Source: Pseudomonas oryzihabitans (GTDB taxonomy: Bacteria > Pseudomonadota > Gammaproteobacteria > Pseudomonadales > Pseudomonadaceae). From it: a stretch of 64,000 nt of DNA. A program made the position numbers and the translations under genes. Position 1 is the first letter of the stretch, and each line of letters starts with the position of its first letter. The notes under the pieces were generated by a model. It saw only the letters and a list, made by a program, of their open reading frames with translations, was not told the DNA's origin and made no database searches. The stretch spans positions 4,812,596 to 4,876,595 of the forward strand of contig NZ_CP102428.1 of the NCBI RefSeq assembly GCF_024652905.1. Reading direction: 5' to 3'. Shown one piece after another: positions 14,294 to 24,184 of the stretch.

Positions 14294-15637
14294 GTGCTCA
14301 TCGCTTCCGACCAGTTCCGTATCGTCGTCGGCCTCGGCAAGAGTGGCATGTCGCTGGTGCGCTTTCTCGCGCGCCGGGGCGTGCCCTTTGCCGTGGCCGA
14401 CACGCGGGAACAGCCGCCGGAACTGGAAACGCTGCGCACCCAGTATCCCGGGATCGAGGTGCGTTGCGGTGAGCTGGATGCCGACTTCCTCTGCCGCGCG
14501 GCCGAACTCTATGTGAGCCCTGGCCTGGCTCTGGAAACGCCGGCGCTGCGAGAGGCCGCTGCGCGTGGCGTGCGGCTGTCCGGCGACATCGATCTGTTCG
14601 TGCGTCACGCCAAGGCGCCCCTCGTCGCCATCACCGGTTCCAACGCCAAGAGCACCGTCACGACCCTGGTCGGCGATATGGCCCGGCGTGCTGGCAAGCG
14701 CGTCGCCGTGGGCGGCAACCTGGGCACTCCGGCGCTGGATCTGCTGGCCGACGACGTCGAGCTCTATGTGCTGGAGCTGTCGAGCTTCCAACTGGAGACC
14801 TGCGAGCGGCTCGACGCCGAGGTGGCCACGGTGCTCAACCTCAGCGAAGACCATATGGATCGCTACAGCGGCATGCCGGCCTATCACCAGGCCAAGCACC
14901 GCATCTTCCGCGGCGCCCGCCAGGTGGTGGTCAATCGTGACGATGCCCTGTCGCGGCCGCTGATCGGCGAGGGCGTGCCCTGCCTGACCTTTGGCCTGGG
15001 ACGTCCGGATTTCCGTGCCTTCGGCATTCGCGAGGAGGAGGGCCATCGCTATCTGGCGCTGGCCTTCGACAACCTGCTGGATGTCGAGGAACTCAAGATC
15101 CGTGGTACCCACAACCACAGCAATGCCCTGGCCGCATTGGCACTGGGTCAGGCTGCCGGCTTGCCGCTGGCGCCCATGCTGGAGGCGCTACGCGCCTTCC
15201 CGGGGCTGGAGCATCGCTGCCAGTGGGTGGGCGAGGTCGCGGGGGTCAACTACTACAACGATTCCAAGGCCACCAACGTCGGCGCTGCCCTGGCGGCGGT
15301 CGAAGGCCTGGGTGACGACATCGCCGGGCAACTGGTGCTGATCGCTGGTGGCGACGGCAAGGGCGCCGATTTCAGTGCCCTGCGCGAACCCATCGCGCGT
15401 CACTGTCGCGCCGTGGTGCTGCTGGGGCGCGATGCGGCACGGATCGCCGAAATCTTGCCGGCTACCGTGCAACAGGCGCGTGTCACCACCCTGGAAGAAG
15501 CCGTGGCCGAGAGCCACCGGCTGGCCCAGCCAGGCGACGCCGTGCTGCTGTCGCCGGCCTGCGCCAGTCTCGACATGTTCCGCAATTTCGAAGAACGCGG
15601 ACGGCTGTTCGCCCAGGCCGTGGGAGCTTTGGCATGA
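14294..15637 (+). CDS. murD: UDP-MurNAc-L-alanine:D-glutamate ligase MurD
   Basis: A 447-residue Mur ligase that adds D-glutamate to UDP-MurNAc-L-Ala. The N-terminal Rossmann domain begins with VVGLGKSGMSLVRFL. The ATP loop is GSNAKSTVTTLVG, followed by SSFQLE and NLSEDHMDRY. The C-terminal domain begins near HRCQWVGEVAGVNYYNDSKA. The start is GTG 14294, five bases after the mraY stop. It overlaps ftsW by ATGA. Confidence 0.97.
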   Translation: MLIASDQFRIVVGLGKSGMSLVRFLARRGVPFAVADTREQPPELETLRTQYPGIEVRCGELDADFLCRAAELYVSPGLALETPALREAAARGVRLSGDIDLFVRHAKAPLVAITGSNAKSTVTTLVGDMARRAGKRVAVGGNLGTPALDLLADDVELYVLELSSFQLETCERLDAEVATVLNLSEDHMDRYSGMPAYHQAKHRIFRGARQVVVNRDDALSRPLIGEGVPCLTFGLGRPDFRAFGIREEEGHRYLALAFDNLLDVEELKIRGTHNHSNALAALALGQAAGLPLAPMLEALRAFPGLEHRCQWVGEVAGVNYYNDSKATNVGAALAAVEGLGDDIAGQLVLIAGGDGKGADFSALREPIARHCRAVVLLGRDAARIAEILPATVQQARVTTLEEAVAESHRLAQPGDAVLLSPACASLDMFRNFEERGRLFAQAVGALA

Positions 15638-16836
15638 TCCTCAGCCTACTGCGCCCCTATCCCTCGCCGCTGGCCAGCCGCCACGGCATCGACCTGGACT
15701 TCCCGCTGCTGGCGGGTTGCCTGCTGCTGCTCGGCCTCGGCCTGGTGATGGTGACTTCGGCTTCCTCCGAGGTGGCCGCTGCCCAGTCGGGCAATCCGCT
15801 GTACTTCATGTACCGCCACCTGGTCTACCTGGCGATCGGCTTCGTCTCCTGCGGCGTGGTGATGCTGATTCCCATGGCCACCTGGCAGCGCTTCGGCTTT
15901 CCGTTGCTGATCATCGCCTTCCTCCTGCTGGTAGCGGTGCTGGTGCCCGGCATCGGCCGCGAGGTGAACGGTTCCCTGCGCTGGATCGGCTTCGGCATCT
16001 TCAACGTGCAGCCCTCGGAGATCGCCAAGGTCTTCGTGGTGCTCTATCTGGCCGGTTACCTGGTTCGTCGTCAGCATGAGGTGCGCCACACCTGGGCCGG
16101 CTTCTTCAAGCCCTTCATCGTGCTCCTGCCGATGGCCATGCTGCTGCTGCGCGAACCCGACTTCGGTGCCACCGTAGTGATGATGGGCGCCGCCGGTGCC
16201 ATGCTGTTCCTTGGCGGCGTCGGTCTGTTCCGCTTCCTGATGATGGTCGCCCTGGCCGTGCTGGCGGTGTTCGTGCTGGTGCAAACCCAGTCCTACCGGA
16301 TGCAGCGACTGATCACCTTTACCGATCCCTGGGCCGACCAGTTCGGCTCCGGCTACCAGCTGACCCAGGCGCTGATCGCCTTCGGTCGTGGTGGCTGGAC
16401 CGGTCTCGGCCTGGGCAACAGCATCCAGAAGCAGTTCTATCTGCCCGAAGCCCATACCGACTTCCTCTTCGCCGTGCTGGCCGAAGAGTTGGGACTGATC
16501 GGTGCCATGGCCACGGTCGGCCTGTTCCTCTTCGTCTGCGTGCGCGGGCTGTTCATCGGTCACTGGGCCGAGCAGTCCAAGCAGTTCTTCTCGGCCTATG
16601 TGGCCTACGGCCTGTCGATGCTCTGGATCGGCCAGTTCCTGATCAACATCGGCGTGAACGTCGGCCTGCTGCCGACCAAGGGCCTGACCCTGCCGTTCCT
16701 CAGCTATGGCGGCAGCTCCCTGGTGATCTGCTGCGTGAGCATGGGTCTGCTGCTGCGCATCGAGTGGGAGAGACGCACCCTGGTCGATACCGAGGATGTG
16801 GAATTCACCGAAGAGGATTTCGCCGATGTCCGCTAA
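15634..16836 (+). CDS. ftsW: septal peptidoglycan polymerase FtsW
   Basis: A 400-residue SEDS-family protein with about ten transmembrane helices. FtsW polymerises lipid II into septal glycan strands in complex with FtsI. The family signatures seen are NGSLRWIGFGIFNVQPSE, LLREPDFGATVVM, AHTDFLFAVLAEELGLIG (with the catalytic region nearby) and PFLSYGGSSLV. It follows murD by an ATGA overlap and overlaps murG by 11 bases. Confidence 0.97.
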   Translation: MILSLLRPYPSPLASRHGIDLDFPLLAGCLLLLGLGLVMVTSASSEVAAAQSGNPLYFMYRHLVYLAIGFVSCGVVMLIPMATWQRFGFPLLIIAFLLLVAVLVPGIGREVNGSLRWIGFGIFNVQPSEIAKVFVVLYLAGYLVRRQHEVRHTWAGFFKPFIVLLPMAMLLLREPDFGATVVMMGAAGAMLFLGGVGLFRFLMMVALAVLAVFVLVQTQSYRMQRLITFTDPWADQFGSGYQLTQALIAFGRGGWTGLGLGNSIQKQFYLPEAHTDFLFAVLAEELGLIGAMATVGLFLFVCVRGLFIGHWAEQSKQFFSAYVAYGLSMLWIGQFLINIGVNVGLLPTKGLTLPFLSYGGSSLVICCVSMGLLLRIEWERRTLVDTEDVEFTEEDFADVR

Positions 16837-17896
16837 CGTCCTCATCATGGCCGGCGGTACCGGCGGGCACGTCTTCCCGGCCCTGGCCTGCGCCCGTGAA
16901 TTCGAAGCCCGCGGCTATACCGTGCATTGGCTGGGTACGCCACGTGGCATCGAGAACGACGTGGTGCCCAAGGCCGGCATCAGCCTGCACCACATTCCGG
17001 TCACCGGCCTGCGCGGCAAGGGCGTGCGCTCCCTAGTGAAGGCGCCGCTGCAACTCAGCGGTGCGCTCTTGCAGGCCATGGGGCTCATGCGCCGGCTCAA
17101 GCCGGTCTGCGTGCTGGGCCTGGGTGGCTTCGTCACCGGTCCCGGTGGCCTGGCCGCCAAGCTGTGCAACATCCCACTGGTGATCCATGAACAGAACGCC
17201 CATGCCGGCACCGCCAACCGCCTGCTGGTGCCCATGGCCGCCCGCGTCTGCGAAGGCTTTGCCGACACCTTTCCGGCGTCCGCCAAACGCCTGTCCACCG
17301 GTAATCCGGTGCGCGCCGAACTCTTCGCTCCGGTGACCCGCGCACCGCTGGAAGAGCGCGCCGCCAACCTGCTGGTATTGGGCGGCAGCCTGGGCGCCGA
17401 GCCGCTCAACAAGCTGTTGCCCGACGCCCTGGCCCAGCTCCCCGCGGGCCTGCGACCCAATGTGCGCCACCAGGCCGGCCGCCAGCATGCCGAGGTGACC
17501 GCCGAGCGCTACGCCAACGTCGCCGTGGAGGCCGATGTCCAGCCCTTCATCGCCGACATGGCCGCCGCCTATGCCTGGGCCGATCTGGTGATCTGCCGGG
17601 CCGGCGCCCTGACCGTCGCCGAGCTGACCGCCACCGGTCTGCCGGCGCTGCTGATTCCCCTGCCGCACGCCATCGACGACCACCAGACCAGCAATGCCCG
17701 CTTCCTGGAGCGCGCCGGTGCCGGTGTGGTGCTGCCGCAACATTCCACCCGCCCGGCGGATCTCGCCGCGCAGCTTACCGAGGTCCTGATGCATCCCGAA
17801 CGTCTTGCCGGCATGGCCGCTCGCAGCCGTGCCCTGGCCAAACCCGATGCCACCCGTGCAGTCGTCGACGCCTGTCTGGAGGTTGCCCGTGGTTAA
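16826..17896 (+). CDS. murG: lipid II synthase MurG
   Basis: A 356-residue GT28 glycosyltransferase that works at the cytoplasmic face of the inner membrane. It moves GlcNAc from UDP-GlcNAc to lipid I, forming lipid II. Visible: the [12 protein letters not shown] glycine-rich loop, [25 protein letters not shown] and the donor-site segment [12 protein letters not shown]. The start is ATG 16826 inside the 3' end of ftsW; an in-frame ATG at 16796 would add ten residues foreign to the family. Confidence 0.97.
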   Translation: MSANVLIMAGGTGGHVFPALACAREFEARGYTVHWLGTPRGIENDVVPKAGISLHHIPVTGLRGKGVRSLVKAPLQLSGALLQAMGLMRRLKPVCVLGLGGFVTGPGGLAAKLCNIPLVIHEQNAHAGTANRLLVPMAARVCEGFADTFPASAKRLSTGNPVRAELFAPVTRAPLEERAANLLVLGGSLGAEPLNKLLPDALAQLPAGLRPNVRHQAGRQHAEVTAERYANVAVEADVQPFIADMAAAYAWADLVICRAGALTVAELTATGLPALLIPLPHAIDDHQTSNARFLERAGAGVVLPQHSTRPADLAAQLTEVLMHPERLAGMAARSRALAKPDATRAVVDACLEVARG

Positions 17897-19346
17897 GTCG
17901 CAAAGTGCCATTCAGGCCGAAGTTCGGCGCATGCGCAGCATCCGCCGCATCCACTTCGTCGGTATCGGCGGCGTCGGCATGTGCGGCATCGCCGAGGTGC
18001 TGCTGAACCTGGGCTATGAGGTCTCGGGTTCGGACCTCAAGGAATCCGCGGTGACCGCGCGCCTGCAGCAATTCGGCGCGCGTATCTACATTGGCCACCG
18101 CGCCGAGAACCTGGATCAGGTCGACGTGCTGGTGGTGTCCAGCGCCATCAACAGATCCAATCCGGAAGTCTCCGCCGCCCTCGAGCAGCGCATTCCCGTG
18201 GTGCCCCGCGCCGAGATGCTCTCCGAGCTGATGCGCTATCGCCACGGCATCGCCGTCGCCGGTACCCATGGCAAGACCACCACCACCAGTCTGATCGCCT
18301 CGGTATTCGCGGCCGAAGGCCTGGACCCGACCTTCGTCATCGGCGGCCGCCTCAATGCCGCCGGTACCAATGCCCAGCTCGGCACCAGCCGCTACCTGAT
18401 CGCCGAGGCCGACGAGAGCGACGCCAGCTTCCTGCATTTGCAGCCCATGGTTGCCGTGGTCACCAACATCGACGCCGACCACATGAGCACCTACGAGGGT
18501 GACTTCAATCGGCTCAAGCGCACCTTCGTCGACTTCCTGCACAACCTGCCGTTCTATGGCCTGGCCGTGCTCTGCGTCGACGATCCGGTGGTGCGCGAGA
18601 TCATTCCCCAGGTCGCCCGGCCCACCGTCACCTACGGCACCGCCGAGGACGCCGACGTCCGGGCCGTGGACATCCGCCAGGACGGCATGCGCACCTATTT
18701 CACCGTGCTGCGCGAGGGCCGCGCGCCCCTGGCGGTCTCGGTCAACATGCCGGGCGTGCACAACGTGCTCAACGCCCTGGCCACCATCGCCATCGCCACC
18801 GACGAAGGCGTCAGTGACGAGGCCATCCTCAATGGCCTGTCCGGCTTCCAGGGGGTAGGGCGGCGCTTCCAGGTCTACGGCGAACTGCCGGTCGCCGGTG
18901 GCAGCGTCATGCTGGTGGACGACTACGGTCACCACCCGCGCGAAGTCGCCGCGGTGATCAAGGCCGTGCGCGGTGGCTGGCCCGAGCGCCGGCTGGTGAT
19001 GGTCTATCAGCCGCACCGCTTCAGTCGCACTCGCGATCTCTACGAAGACTTCGTCCAGGTGCTAGCCGATGCCAACGTCCTTTTGCTGATGGAAGTCTAT
19101 CCGGCCGGCGAAGAACCCATTCCTGGAGCCGACAGCCGCCAGCTCTGCCACAGCATCCGCCAGCGCGGTCAGCTCGATCCCATCTATGTGGAGCGCGGCA
19201 GCAACATCGCCCCGCTGGTCAAGCCGCTGCTGCGCCCGGGCGACATCCTGCTCTGCCAGGGCGCGGGCGACATCGGCGCACTGGCACCGCAACTGCTCAA
19301 CCACCCGCTGTTCGCCACCGCCGCGACCGCCGGGAGTTCGGCATGA
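17889..19346 (+). CDS. murC: UDP-MurNAc:L-alanine ligase MurC
   Basis: A 485-residue Mur ligase that adds the first amino acid, L-alanine, to UDP-MurNAc. Motifs: [18 protein letters not shown] (nucleotide-binding), [17 protein letters not shown] (ATP loop), [20 protein letters not shown] and [10 protein letters not shown]. The start is GTG 17889, overlapping the murG stop by 8 bases and giving the usual length; the longer upstream frame is the murG shadow. In other Pseudomonas ddlB follows immediately; here it is replaced by a 21-codon ORF. Confidence 0.97.
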   Translation: MVKSQSAIQAEVRRMRSIRRIHFVGIGGVGMCGIAEVLLNLGYEVSGSDLKESAVTARLQQFGARIYIGHRAENLDQVDVLVVSSAINRSNPEVSAALEQRIPVVPRAEMLSELMRYRHGIAVAGTHGKTTTTSLIASVFAAEGLDPTFVIGGRLNAAGTNAQLGTSRYLIAEADESDASFLHLQPMVAVVTNIDADHMSTYEGDFNRLKRTFVDFLHNLPFYGLAVLCVDDPVVREIIPQVARPTVTYGTAEDADVRAVDIRQDGMRTYFTVLREGRAPLAVSVNMPGVHNVLNALATIAIATDEGVSDEAILNGLSGFQGVGRRFQVYGELPVAGGSVMLVDDYGHHPREVAAVIKAVRGGWPERRLVMVYQPHRFSRTRDLYEDFVQVLADANVLLLMEVYPAGEEPIPGADSRQLCHSIRQRGQLDPIYVERGSNIAPLVKPLLRPGDILLCQGAGDIGALAPQLLNHPLFATAATAGSSA

Positions 19347-19408
19347 GCCGTCATCCGTACAACCCCTTGCCGGCAGCCGCTGTTGCCGGCGCGCACGTGG
19401 AGGGCTGA
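19343..19408 (+). CDS. 21-codon ORF at the position normally held by ddlB
   Basis: ATG 19343 overlaps the murC stop as ATGA and opens a 21-codon frame ending TGA at 19406-19408, three bases before the TTG start of ftsQ. It starts [10 protein letters not shown] and shows no resemblance to the N-terminus or ATP-grasp motifs of D-Ala-D-Ala ligase. It could be a fragment left after ddlB was lost, or a short coupling ORF that carries ribosomes from murC to ftsQ; the GGAG of the ftsQ ribosome site lies inside it. Whether the peptide matters is unknown. Confidence 0.35.
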   Translation: MSRHPYNPLPAAAVAGAHVEG

Positions 19409-19411
19409 ACC

Positions 19412-20266
19412 TTGGTCGCCACCCTACGTCACAACCAGCCCGGCTTCGGTCGGTCGCGCAACGTCGAGCAACGCGGAGCCAGTCGTCTGGTCGCCGAAGA
19501 GCCGCTGTCGACGCGCCTGCCGCGTCCCAGCCTGGGTCTGCTCAAGCGCATCCTCTGGCCGTTCCTGCTGCTGGGGCTGGGCTTCGGCACCTATGAAGGC
19601 GCCCAGCGGCTGCTGCCCTATGCCGACCGGCCGATCGCCAAGGTCAGCGTCAAGGGCGATCTCTCCTACATCAGCCAGGCGGCGGTGCAGCAACGGATCG
19701 CGCCCTTCGTCGGCACCACCTTCTTCCAGGTCGACCTGGCCGACATGCGCCATGAACTGGAAACCATGCCGTGGATCGCCCATGCCGAGGTGCGCCGCGT
19801 CTGGCCGGACGAGATCAGCATCCGCCTGGAAGAGCAGATGCCCATCGCCCGCTGGGGCGACGAGGCGCTGCTGAACAACCAGGGTGAGGCTTTTGCCCCG
19901 CAGGATCTGGCCAACTATGACAATCTACCGCGGCTGTACGGCCCCAAGCGGGCCCAGCAGCAAGTGATGCAGCAGTACCAGATGTTCAGCCAGATGCTCC
20001 GGCCGCTCGGTTACACCGTGGCGCGTCTGGAAATGCACGAGCGTGGCAGCTGGTACCTCACCACCGGTCAGGGCCTGGAACTGGTGTTCGGCCGCGACCA
20101 GCTGGTGGAAAAGATGCGGCGCTTCATGCGCCTGTACGATCAGGTGCTCAAGGCACAGATGGACAATATCGCGCGGATCGATCTGCGTTATCCGAACGGT
20201 CTGGCCGTGGCCTGGCGTGATCCCGCTGTCGCCGCCACCCCCGTGACCGAACCGGCCAAGCATTGA
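19412..20266 (+). CDS. ftsQ: cell division protein FtsQ
   Basis: A 284-residue bitopic divisome protein. A basic cytoplasmic N-terminus (~48 residues) is followed by one transmembrane helix ([18 protein letters not shown]), the POTRA domain (residues ~70-140, beginning [15 protein letters not shown]) and the beta domain. FtsQ recruits FtsL/FtsB and links early and late division proteins. The start is TTG 19412 with GGAGGG about 8 bases upstream; I see no closer ATG or GTG in frame. The gene directly follows the region where ddlB is missing. Confidence 0.95.
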   Translation: MVATLRHNQPGFGRSRNVEQRGASRLVAEEPLSTRLPRPSLGLLKRILWPFLLLGLGFGTYEGAQRLLPYADRPIAKVSVKGDLSYISQAAVQQRIAPFVGTTFFQVDLADMRHELETMPWIAHAEVRRVWPDEISIRLEEQMPIARWGDEALLNNQGEAFAPQDLANYDNLPRLYGPKRAQQQVMQQYQMFSQMLRPLGYTVARLEMHERGSWYLTTGQGLELVFGRDQLVEKMRRFMRLYDQVLKAQMDNIARIDLRYPNGLAVAWRDPAVAATPVTEPAKH

Positions 20267-20282
20267 GGAGAAGTTTTTTACT

Positions 20283-21527
20283 ATGGCAAGCGTGCAAAGC
20301 GGCAAGATGATCGTCGGCCTCGACATCGGCACTTCCAAGGTCGTGGCTCTGGTCGGCGAGGTGTCTTCCGATGGTCAGATCGAGATCGTCGGGATCGGCA
20401 CCCATCCGTCGCGCGGGCTCAAGAAGGGCGTGGTGGTCAACATCGAGTCCACCGTCGCCTCCATCCAGCGGGCCATCGAAGAAGCCCAGCTGATGGCCGG
20501 TTGCCGGATCCACTCGGCCTTCGTCGGCATTGCCGGCAATCACATCCGCAGCCTGAATTCCCACGGCATCGTGGCGATCCGCGATCGTGAAGTGAGCCCT
20601 GCGGACATCGAGCGGGTGCTCGATGCCGCCCAGGCGGTAGCCATTCCCGCCGACCAGCGCGTACTGCACACCCTGGCCCAGGACTATGTGATCGACAACC
20701 AGGAAGGGGTACGCGAGCCCCTGGGCATGTCCGGCGTGCGCCTGGAAGCCAAGGTTCATGTGGTGACCTGCGCCGTCAACGCCGCGCAGAACATCGAGAA
20801 ATGTGTTCGCCGTTGCGGCCTGGAAGTCGACGACATCATTCTGGAACAGTTGGCCTCGGCCTATTCGGTACTGACCGACGACGAAAAGGAACTGGGCGTC
20901 TGCCTGGTGGATGTCGGTGGCGGCACTACCGACATAGCCATCTTTACCGAAGGCGCCATCCGCCATACGGCGGTAATACCCATTGCTGGCGACCAAGTCA
21001 CAAATGACATTGCCATGGCCTTGAGAACCCCGACGCAATATGCCGAAGAAATCAAGATTCGGTATGCTTGTGCCTTGGCGAAACTGGCTGGACCGGGCGA
21101 AACCATCAAGGTGCCCAGTGTAGGTGATCGTCCGCCGCGAGAATTGTCGCGTCAGGCCCTCGCGGAAGTGGTCGAGCCCCGTTACGATGAGCTATTCACA
21201 CTGGTGCAAGCGGAACTGCGCCGCAGTGGTTACGAGGATCTGATCCCCGCTGGGATCGTACTCACCGGTGGTACTGCGAAGATGGAAGGCGCGGTCGAAC
21301 TGGCGGAAGAGATTTTCCATATGCCGGTACGCCTGGGGGTGCCCCAGACGGTCAAGGGTCTGACTGACGTAATCAGCAACCCGATCTATTCCACAGGCGT
21401 CGGCCTGTTGCTCTATGGTCTGCAAAAGCAGACCGATCCTTTGCCGGTTGTTTCTGGCGGATATAGCAGCGAAACCAAATCCACAGTCCTGGAACGCATG
21501 AAGCGTTGGGTCCAGGGCAACTTGTAA
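20283..21527 (+). CDS. ftsA: cell division protein FtsA
   Basis: A 414-residue actin-like ATPase that tethers FtsZ to the inner membrane. It has the actin-family phosphate loops (GLDIGTSKVVALVGEV and VDVGGGTTDIAIF), the TGGTAKMEG adenosine motif, and a C-terminal amphipathic helix (VLERMKRWVQGNL) for membrane binding. The ATG 20283 has a GAGGAGAAG ribosome site just upstream, starting in the ftsQ stop region. It is followed by ftsZ after 53 bases. Confidence 0.98.
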   Translation: MASVQSGKMIVGLDIGTSKVVALVGEVSSDGQIEIVGIGTHPSRGLKKGVVVNIESTVASIQRAIEEAQLMAGCRIHSAFVGIAGNHIRSLNSHGIVAIRDREVSPADIERVLDAAQAVAIPADQRVLHTLAQDYVIDNQEGVREPLGMSGVRLEAKVHVVTCAVNAAQNIEKCVRRCGLEVDDIILEQLASAYSVLTDDEKELGVCLVDVGGGTTDIAIFTEGAIRHTAVIPIAGDQVTNDIAMALRTPTQYAEEIKIRYACALAKLAGPGETIKVPSVGDRPPRELSRQALAEVVEPRYDELFTLVQAELRRSGYEDLIPAGIVLTGGTAKMEGAVELAEEIFHMPVRLGVPQTVKGLTDVISNPIYSTGVGLLLYGLQKQTDPLPVVSGGYSSETKSTVLERMKRWVQGNL

Positions 21528-21580
21528 TTCACAATTAAACCGCGGCAGTAGGCGAAGATCCGAAAGGAAGAGAGGGGACC

Positions 21581-22762
21581 ATGTTCGAACTCGTAGACAA
21601 CATTCCACAAAGCGCCGTGATCAAAGTCATCGGCGTGGGCGGTGGCGGTGGCAACGCCGTCAACCACATGGTCAAAAGCGGTGTTGAAGGCGTCGAATTC
21701 ATCTGTGCAAATACCGACGCCCAGGCCCTGAAGAACGTCACATCCCGTACCGTGCTGCAACTCGGCCCAGGCGTCACCAAGGGTCTGGGTGCCGGCACCA
21801 ACCCGGAAATCGGCCGCCAGGCGGCCATGGAAGATCGTGAGCGCATCGCCGAAGTCCTCGAAGGTGCCGACATGGTCTTCATCACCACCGGCATGGGCGG
21901 TGGCACTGGTACCGGTGCCGCGCCGATCATCGCTGAAGTGGCCAAGGAAATGGGTATCCTGACCGTTGCCGTGGTCACCCGTCCGTTCCCCTTCGAAGGC
22001 CGCAAGCGCATGCAGGTCGCCGACGAAGGCATTCGCTCCCTGTCCGAATGTGTCGACTCGCTGATCACCATCCCCAACGAGAAGCTGCTGACCATTCTGG
22101 GCAAGGACGCCAGCCTGCTGGCCGCCTTCGCCAAGGCTGACGACGTCCTCGCCGGCGCCGTTCGCGGTATCTCCGACATCATGCAGCGTCCCGGCCTGAT
22201 GAACGTCGACTTCGCCGACGTCAAGACCGTGATGGGCGAGATGGGCATGGCCATGATGGGTACCGGCCACGCCAGCGGTCCGAACCGTGCGCGCGAAGCC
22301 ACCGAAGCCGCCATCCGCAATCCGTTGCTGGAAGACGTCAACCTGCACGGCGCTCGCGGCATCCTGGTCAACATCACCGCTGGCCTGGATCTGTCCCTGG
22401 GTGAATACGCCGCCGTCGGCGAGATCATCGAGGACTTCGCCTCCGAACACGCCACCGTCAAGGTTGGCGCGGTGATCGATCCGGAAATGCGCGACGAGCT
22501 GCACGTCACCGTGGTCGCCACCGGCCTGGGCGCGCGCATCGAGAAGCCGGTCAAGGTGGTGGACAACACCGCTCAGACCCTGGCCGCTGCCCGTCAGGAA
22601 ACCGCTCCCGTCAATTACGACGACCTCAAGTACCCGACCTCGATGCGCTCCGGTCGTGGCAGCCAGCAGCATGGCGGCTCGGCAGCGGCGACCAAGGTCA
22701 ATCCCAACGACGACCTGGATTACCTGGACATCCCGGCCTTCCTGCGTCGTCAGGCTGATTGA
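21581..22762 (+). CDS. ftsZ: cell division GTPase FtsZ
   Basis: A 393-residue tubulin homologue that forms the Z ring. The GTP-binding tubulin signature GMGGGTGTGAAP and the T7 synergy loop NVDFADVKTVM are present. The variable linker (~320-375) leads to the conserved C-terminal peptide DDLDYLDIPAFLRRQ, which binds FtsA and ZipA. An AGGAAGAGAGG-rich ribosome site lies ~10 bases before the ATG. Length and sequence are typical of Pseudomonas. Confidence 0.99.
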   Translation: MFELVDNIPQSAVIKVIGVGGGGGNAVNHMVKSGVEGVEFICANTDAQALKNVTSRTVLQLGPGVTKGLGAGTNPEIGRQAAMEDRERIAEVLEGADMVFITTGMGGGTGTGAAPIIAEVAKEMGILTVAVVTRPFPFEGRKRMQVADEGIRSLSECVDSLITIPNEKLLTILGKDASLLAAFAKADDVLAGAVRGISDIMQRPGLMNVDFADVKTVMGEMGMAMMGTGHASGPNRAREATEAAIRNPLLEDVNLHGARGILVNITAGLDLSLGEYAAVGEIIEDFASEHATVKVGAVIDPEMRDELHVTVVATGLGARIEKPVKVVDNTAQTLAAARQETAPVNYDDLKYPTSMRSGRGSQQHGGSAAATKVNPNDDLDYLDIPAFLRRQAD

Positions 22763-22793
22763 TCGGGTATATCACAAGCCAGGGTGTGATTAG

Positions 22794-22822
22794 TGGGCAT
22801 CGATTTTCGCTTCTGCTATCAT
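22794..22822 (+). promoter_or_regulatory. possible lpxC promoter
   Basis: TGGGCA (22794-22799) and TATCAT (22817-22822) are 17 bases apart, ending 50 bases before the lpxC start in the 109-base ftsZ-lpxC gap. The -35 is a weak match. lpxC having a separate promoter after ftsZ would fit the unusually large gap here. Confidence 0.4.
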
Positions 22823-22871
22823 CGCGACTTCGTTGAACACCATTCGCACCCTGCGACCGAGCGGCCCTGGC

Positions 22872-23786
22872 ATGATTAGACAACGCACCCTCAAGAACAC
22901 CATTCGCGCCACCGGCGTCGGCCTGCATTCCGGGGAGAAGGTGTACCTGACCCTGAAGCCGGCTCCCGTCGATACGGGGATCGTGTTCCGTCGCACCGAT
23001 CTCGATCCGGTCGTGGAAATCCCGGCCTGGGCCGAGAACGTGGGTGAAACCACCATGTCGACCAACCTGTTCAGTGACAGTGGCGTCAAGGTTGGTACCG
23101 TTGAACACCTGCTGTCGGCCATGGCCGGTCTGGGTATCGACAACGCCTACGTCGAGCTGTCCGCGGTCGAAGTGCCGATCATGGACGGCAGCGCCGGTCC
23201 CTTCGTGTTCCTGATCCAGTCCGCGGGTCTGCAGGAACAGGAAGCGGCCAAGCAGTTCATCCGCATCAAGCGTGAAGTGAGCGTCGTCGACGGTGACAAG
23301 CGCGCCACCTTCGTGCCCTTCGATGGCTTCAAGGTGACCTTCGAGATCGACTTCGATCACCCGGTGGTCAACAACCGTACCCAGAAAGCCTCGGTGGATT
23401 TCTCGAGCACCTCCTTCCTCAAGGAAGTCAGCCGTGCCCGTACCTTCGGCTTCATGCGTGACCTGGAATTCCTGCGTTCGCACAATCTGGCCCTGGGTGG
23501 CAGCGTCGACAACGCCATCGTGGTGGACGAGAAGGGTGTGATCAACGAAGACGGTCTTCGCTACGAAGACGAATTCGTCAAGCACAAGATCCTCGACGCC
23601 ATTGGCGACCTCTACCTGCTCGGCAAGAGCCTCATTGGCGAATTCCGCGGCTACAAGTCCGGCCATGCCATGAACAATCGCCTGCTGCGTGCGCTGCTGG
23701 CTGATCGTGATGCCTGGGAAGTGGTGACCTTCGAAGACTCCGGTCTGGCACCCATTTCCTATATGAGACCCGCGGCTGCCGTCTGA
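22872..23786 (+). CDS. lpxC: UDP-3-O-acyl-GlcNAc deacetylase LpxC
   Basis: A 304-residue zinc deacetylase carrying out the committed step of lipid A synthesis. Zinc ligands H79, H238 and D242 lie in the TVEHLLSAM and [11 protein letters not shown] motifs; E78 and H265 (KSGHAMNN) are the general acid/base residues. The start at 22872 ([11 protein letters not shown]) is the family start; an in-frame ATG at 22833 would add 13 atypical residues. Compared with P. aeruginosa it appears one residue longer, in the loop before the first zinc ligand. It ends the dcw cluster and is followed by a terminator. Confidence 0.98.
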   Translation: MIRQRTLKNTIRATGVGLHSGEKVYLTLKPAPVDTGIVFRRTDLDPVVEIPAWAENVGETTMSTNLFSDSGVKVGTVEHLLSAMAGLGIDNAYVELSAVEVPIMDGSAGPFVFLIQSAGLQEQEAAKQFIRIKREVSVVDGDKRATFVPFDGFKVTFEIDFDHPVVNNRTQKASVDFSSTSFLKEVSRARTFGFMRDLEFLRSHNLALGGSVDNAIVVDEKGVINEDGLRYEDEFVKHKILDAIGDLYLLGKSLIGEFRGYKSGHAMNNRLLRALLADRDAWEVVTFEDSGLAPISYMRPAAAV

Positions 23787-23800
23787 GCCTGGTCCCAAGC

Positions 23801-23829
23801 AAAAGCCCTGCATTCGCAGGGCTTTTTTT
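23801..23829 (+). terminator. rho-independent terminator after lpxC
   Basis: AAAGCCCTGC pairs with GCAGGGGCTTT (one bulged G) across a short loop, followed by a run of T. On the minus strand the A-rich side also gives a T-run, so it may also stop the convergent HopJ-family unit. Confidence 0.85.
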
Positions 23830-23845
23830 ATGATCGCCGAAAGGT

Positions 23846-24184
23846 CTAGCGACGCGTCAGGGGCTCGCCCTGAAAGCTCACGCCGGCCAGGCCCTGGGCG
23901 ACGAGGGCGCGGATGTTGGCGTGATCGCTGCCCTCCGGCGTCTGCAGCACGCTGCGGTAGTGCTCGCCAAAGGCCAGCAGGGCTTCCTCATCGCTCAGGC
24001 CTTCGAGCCTGGCCAGACCCAGGGTCTTGCAGGAGCCTTCGTTCTGGCCCGCGGCATTGTCCACCCCGCCGTTGCGAAAGGCGGTGGGCTGGTAGTGGTA
24101 GTGCTCGGCGACGAAGACCAGGGTGTCGGCGAAGGCGTGATCGCCCTGGGCCAGGCTGGCGCGAAAGCGGGAGAGGTCGCTCAT
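23846..24184 (-). CDS. HopJ-family protein
   Basis: A 112-residue protein of the HopJ family. The family is named after a putative type III effector of P. syringae but is widespread in free-living proteobacteria, so the name says little about virulence. Signatures: VFVAEHYHYQPTAFRNGG, EGSCKTLGLA and LLAFGEHYRSVL. No type III secretion genes are nearby. It overlaps the DUF1244 gene upstream by ATGA, so the two form an operon. The molecular function is unknown. Confidence 0.85.
   Translation of the reverse strand: MSDLSRFRASLAQGDHAFADTLVFVAEHYHYQPTAFRNGGVDNAAGQNEGSCKTLGLARLEGLSDEEALLAFGEHYRSVLQTPEGSDHANIRALVAQGLAGVSFQGEPLTRR

Noticed and set aside
22789..22801. ATTAGTGGGCATC shared between the rnpB and lpxC upstream regions (also near 6231)
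   Set aside because: Shared 13-mers are expected by chance many times in 64 kb; the two promoters do not align at the same distance.
23846..24184. Type III secreted effector (HopJ name)
   Set aside because: The family is common in non-pathogens and no secretion or chaperone genes are nearby.
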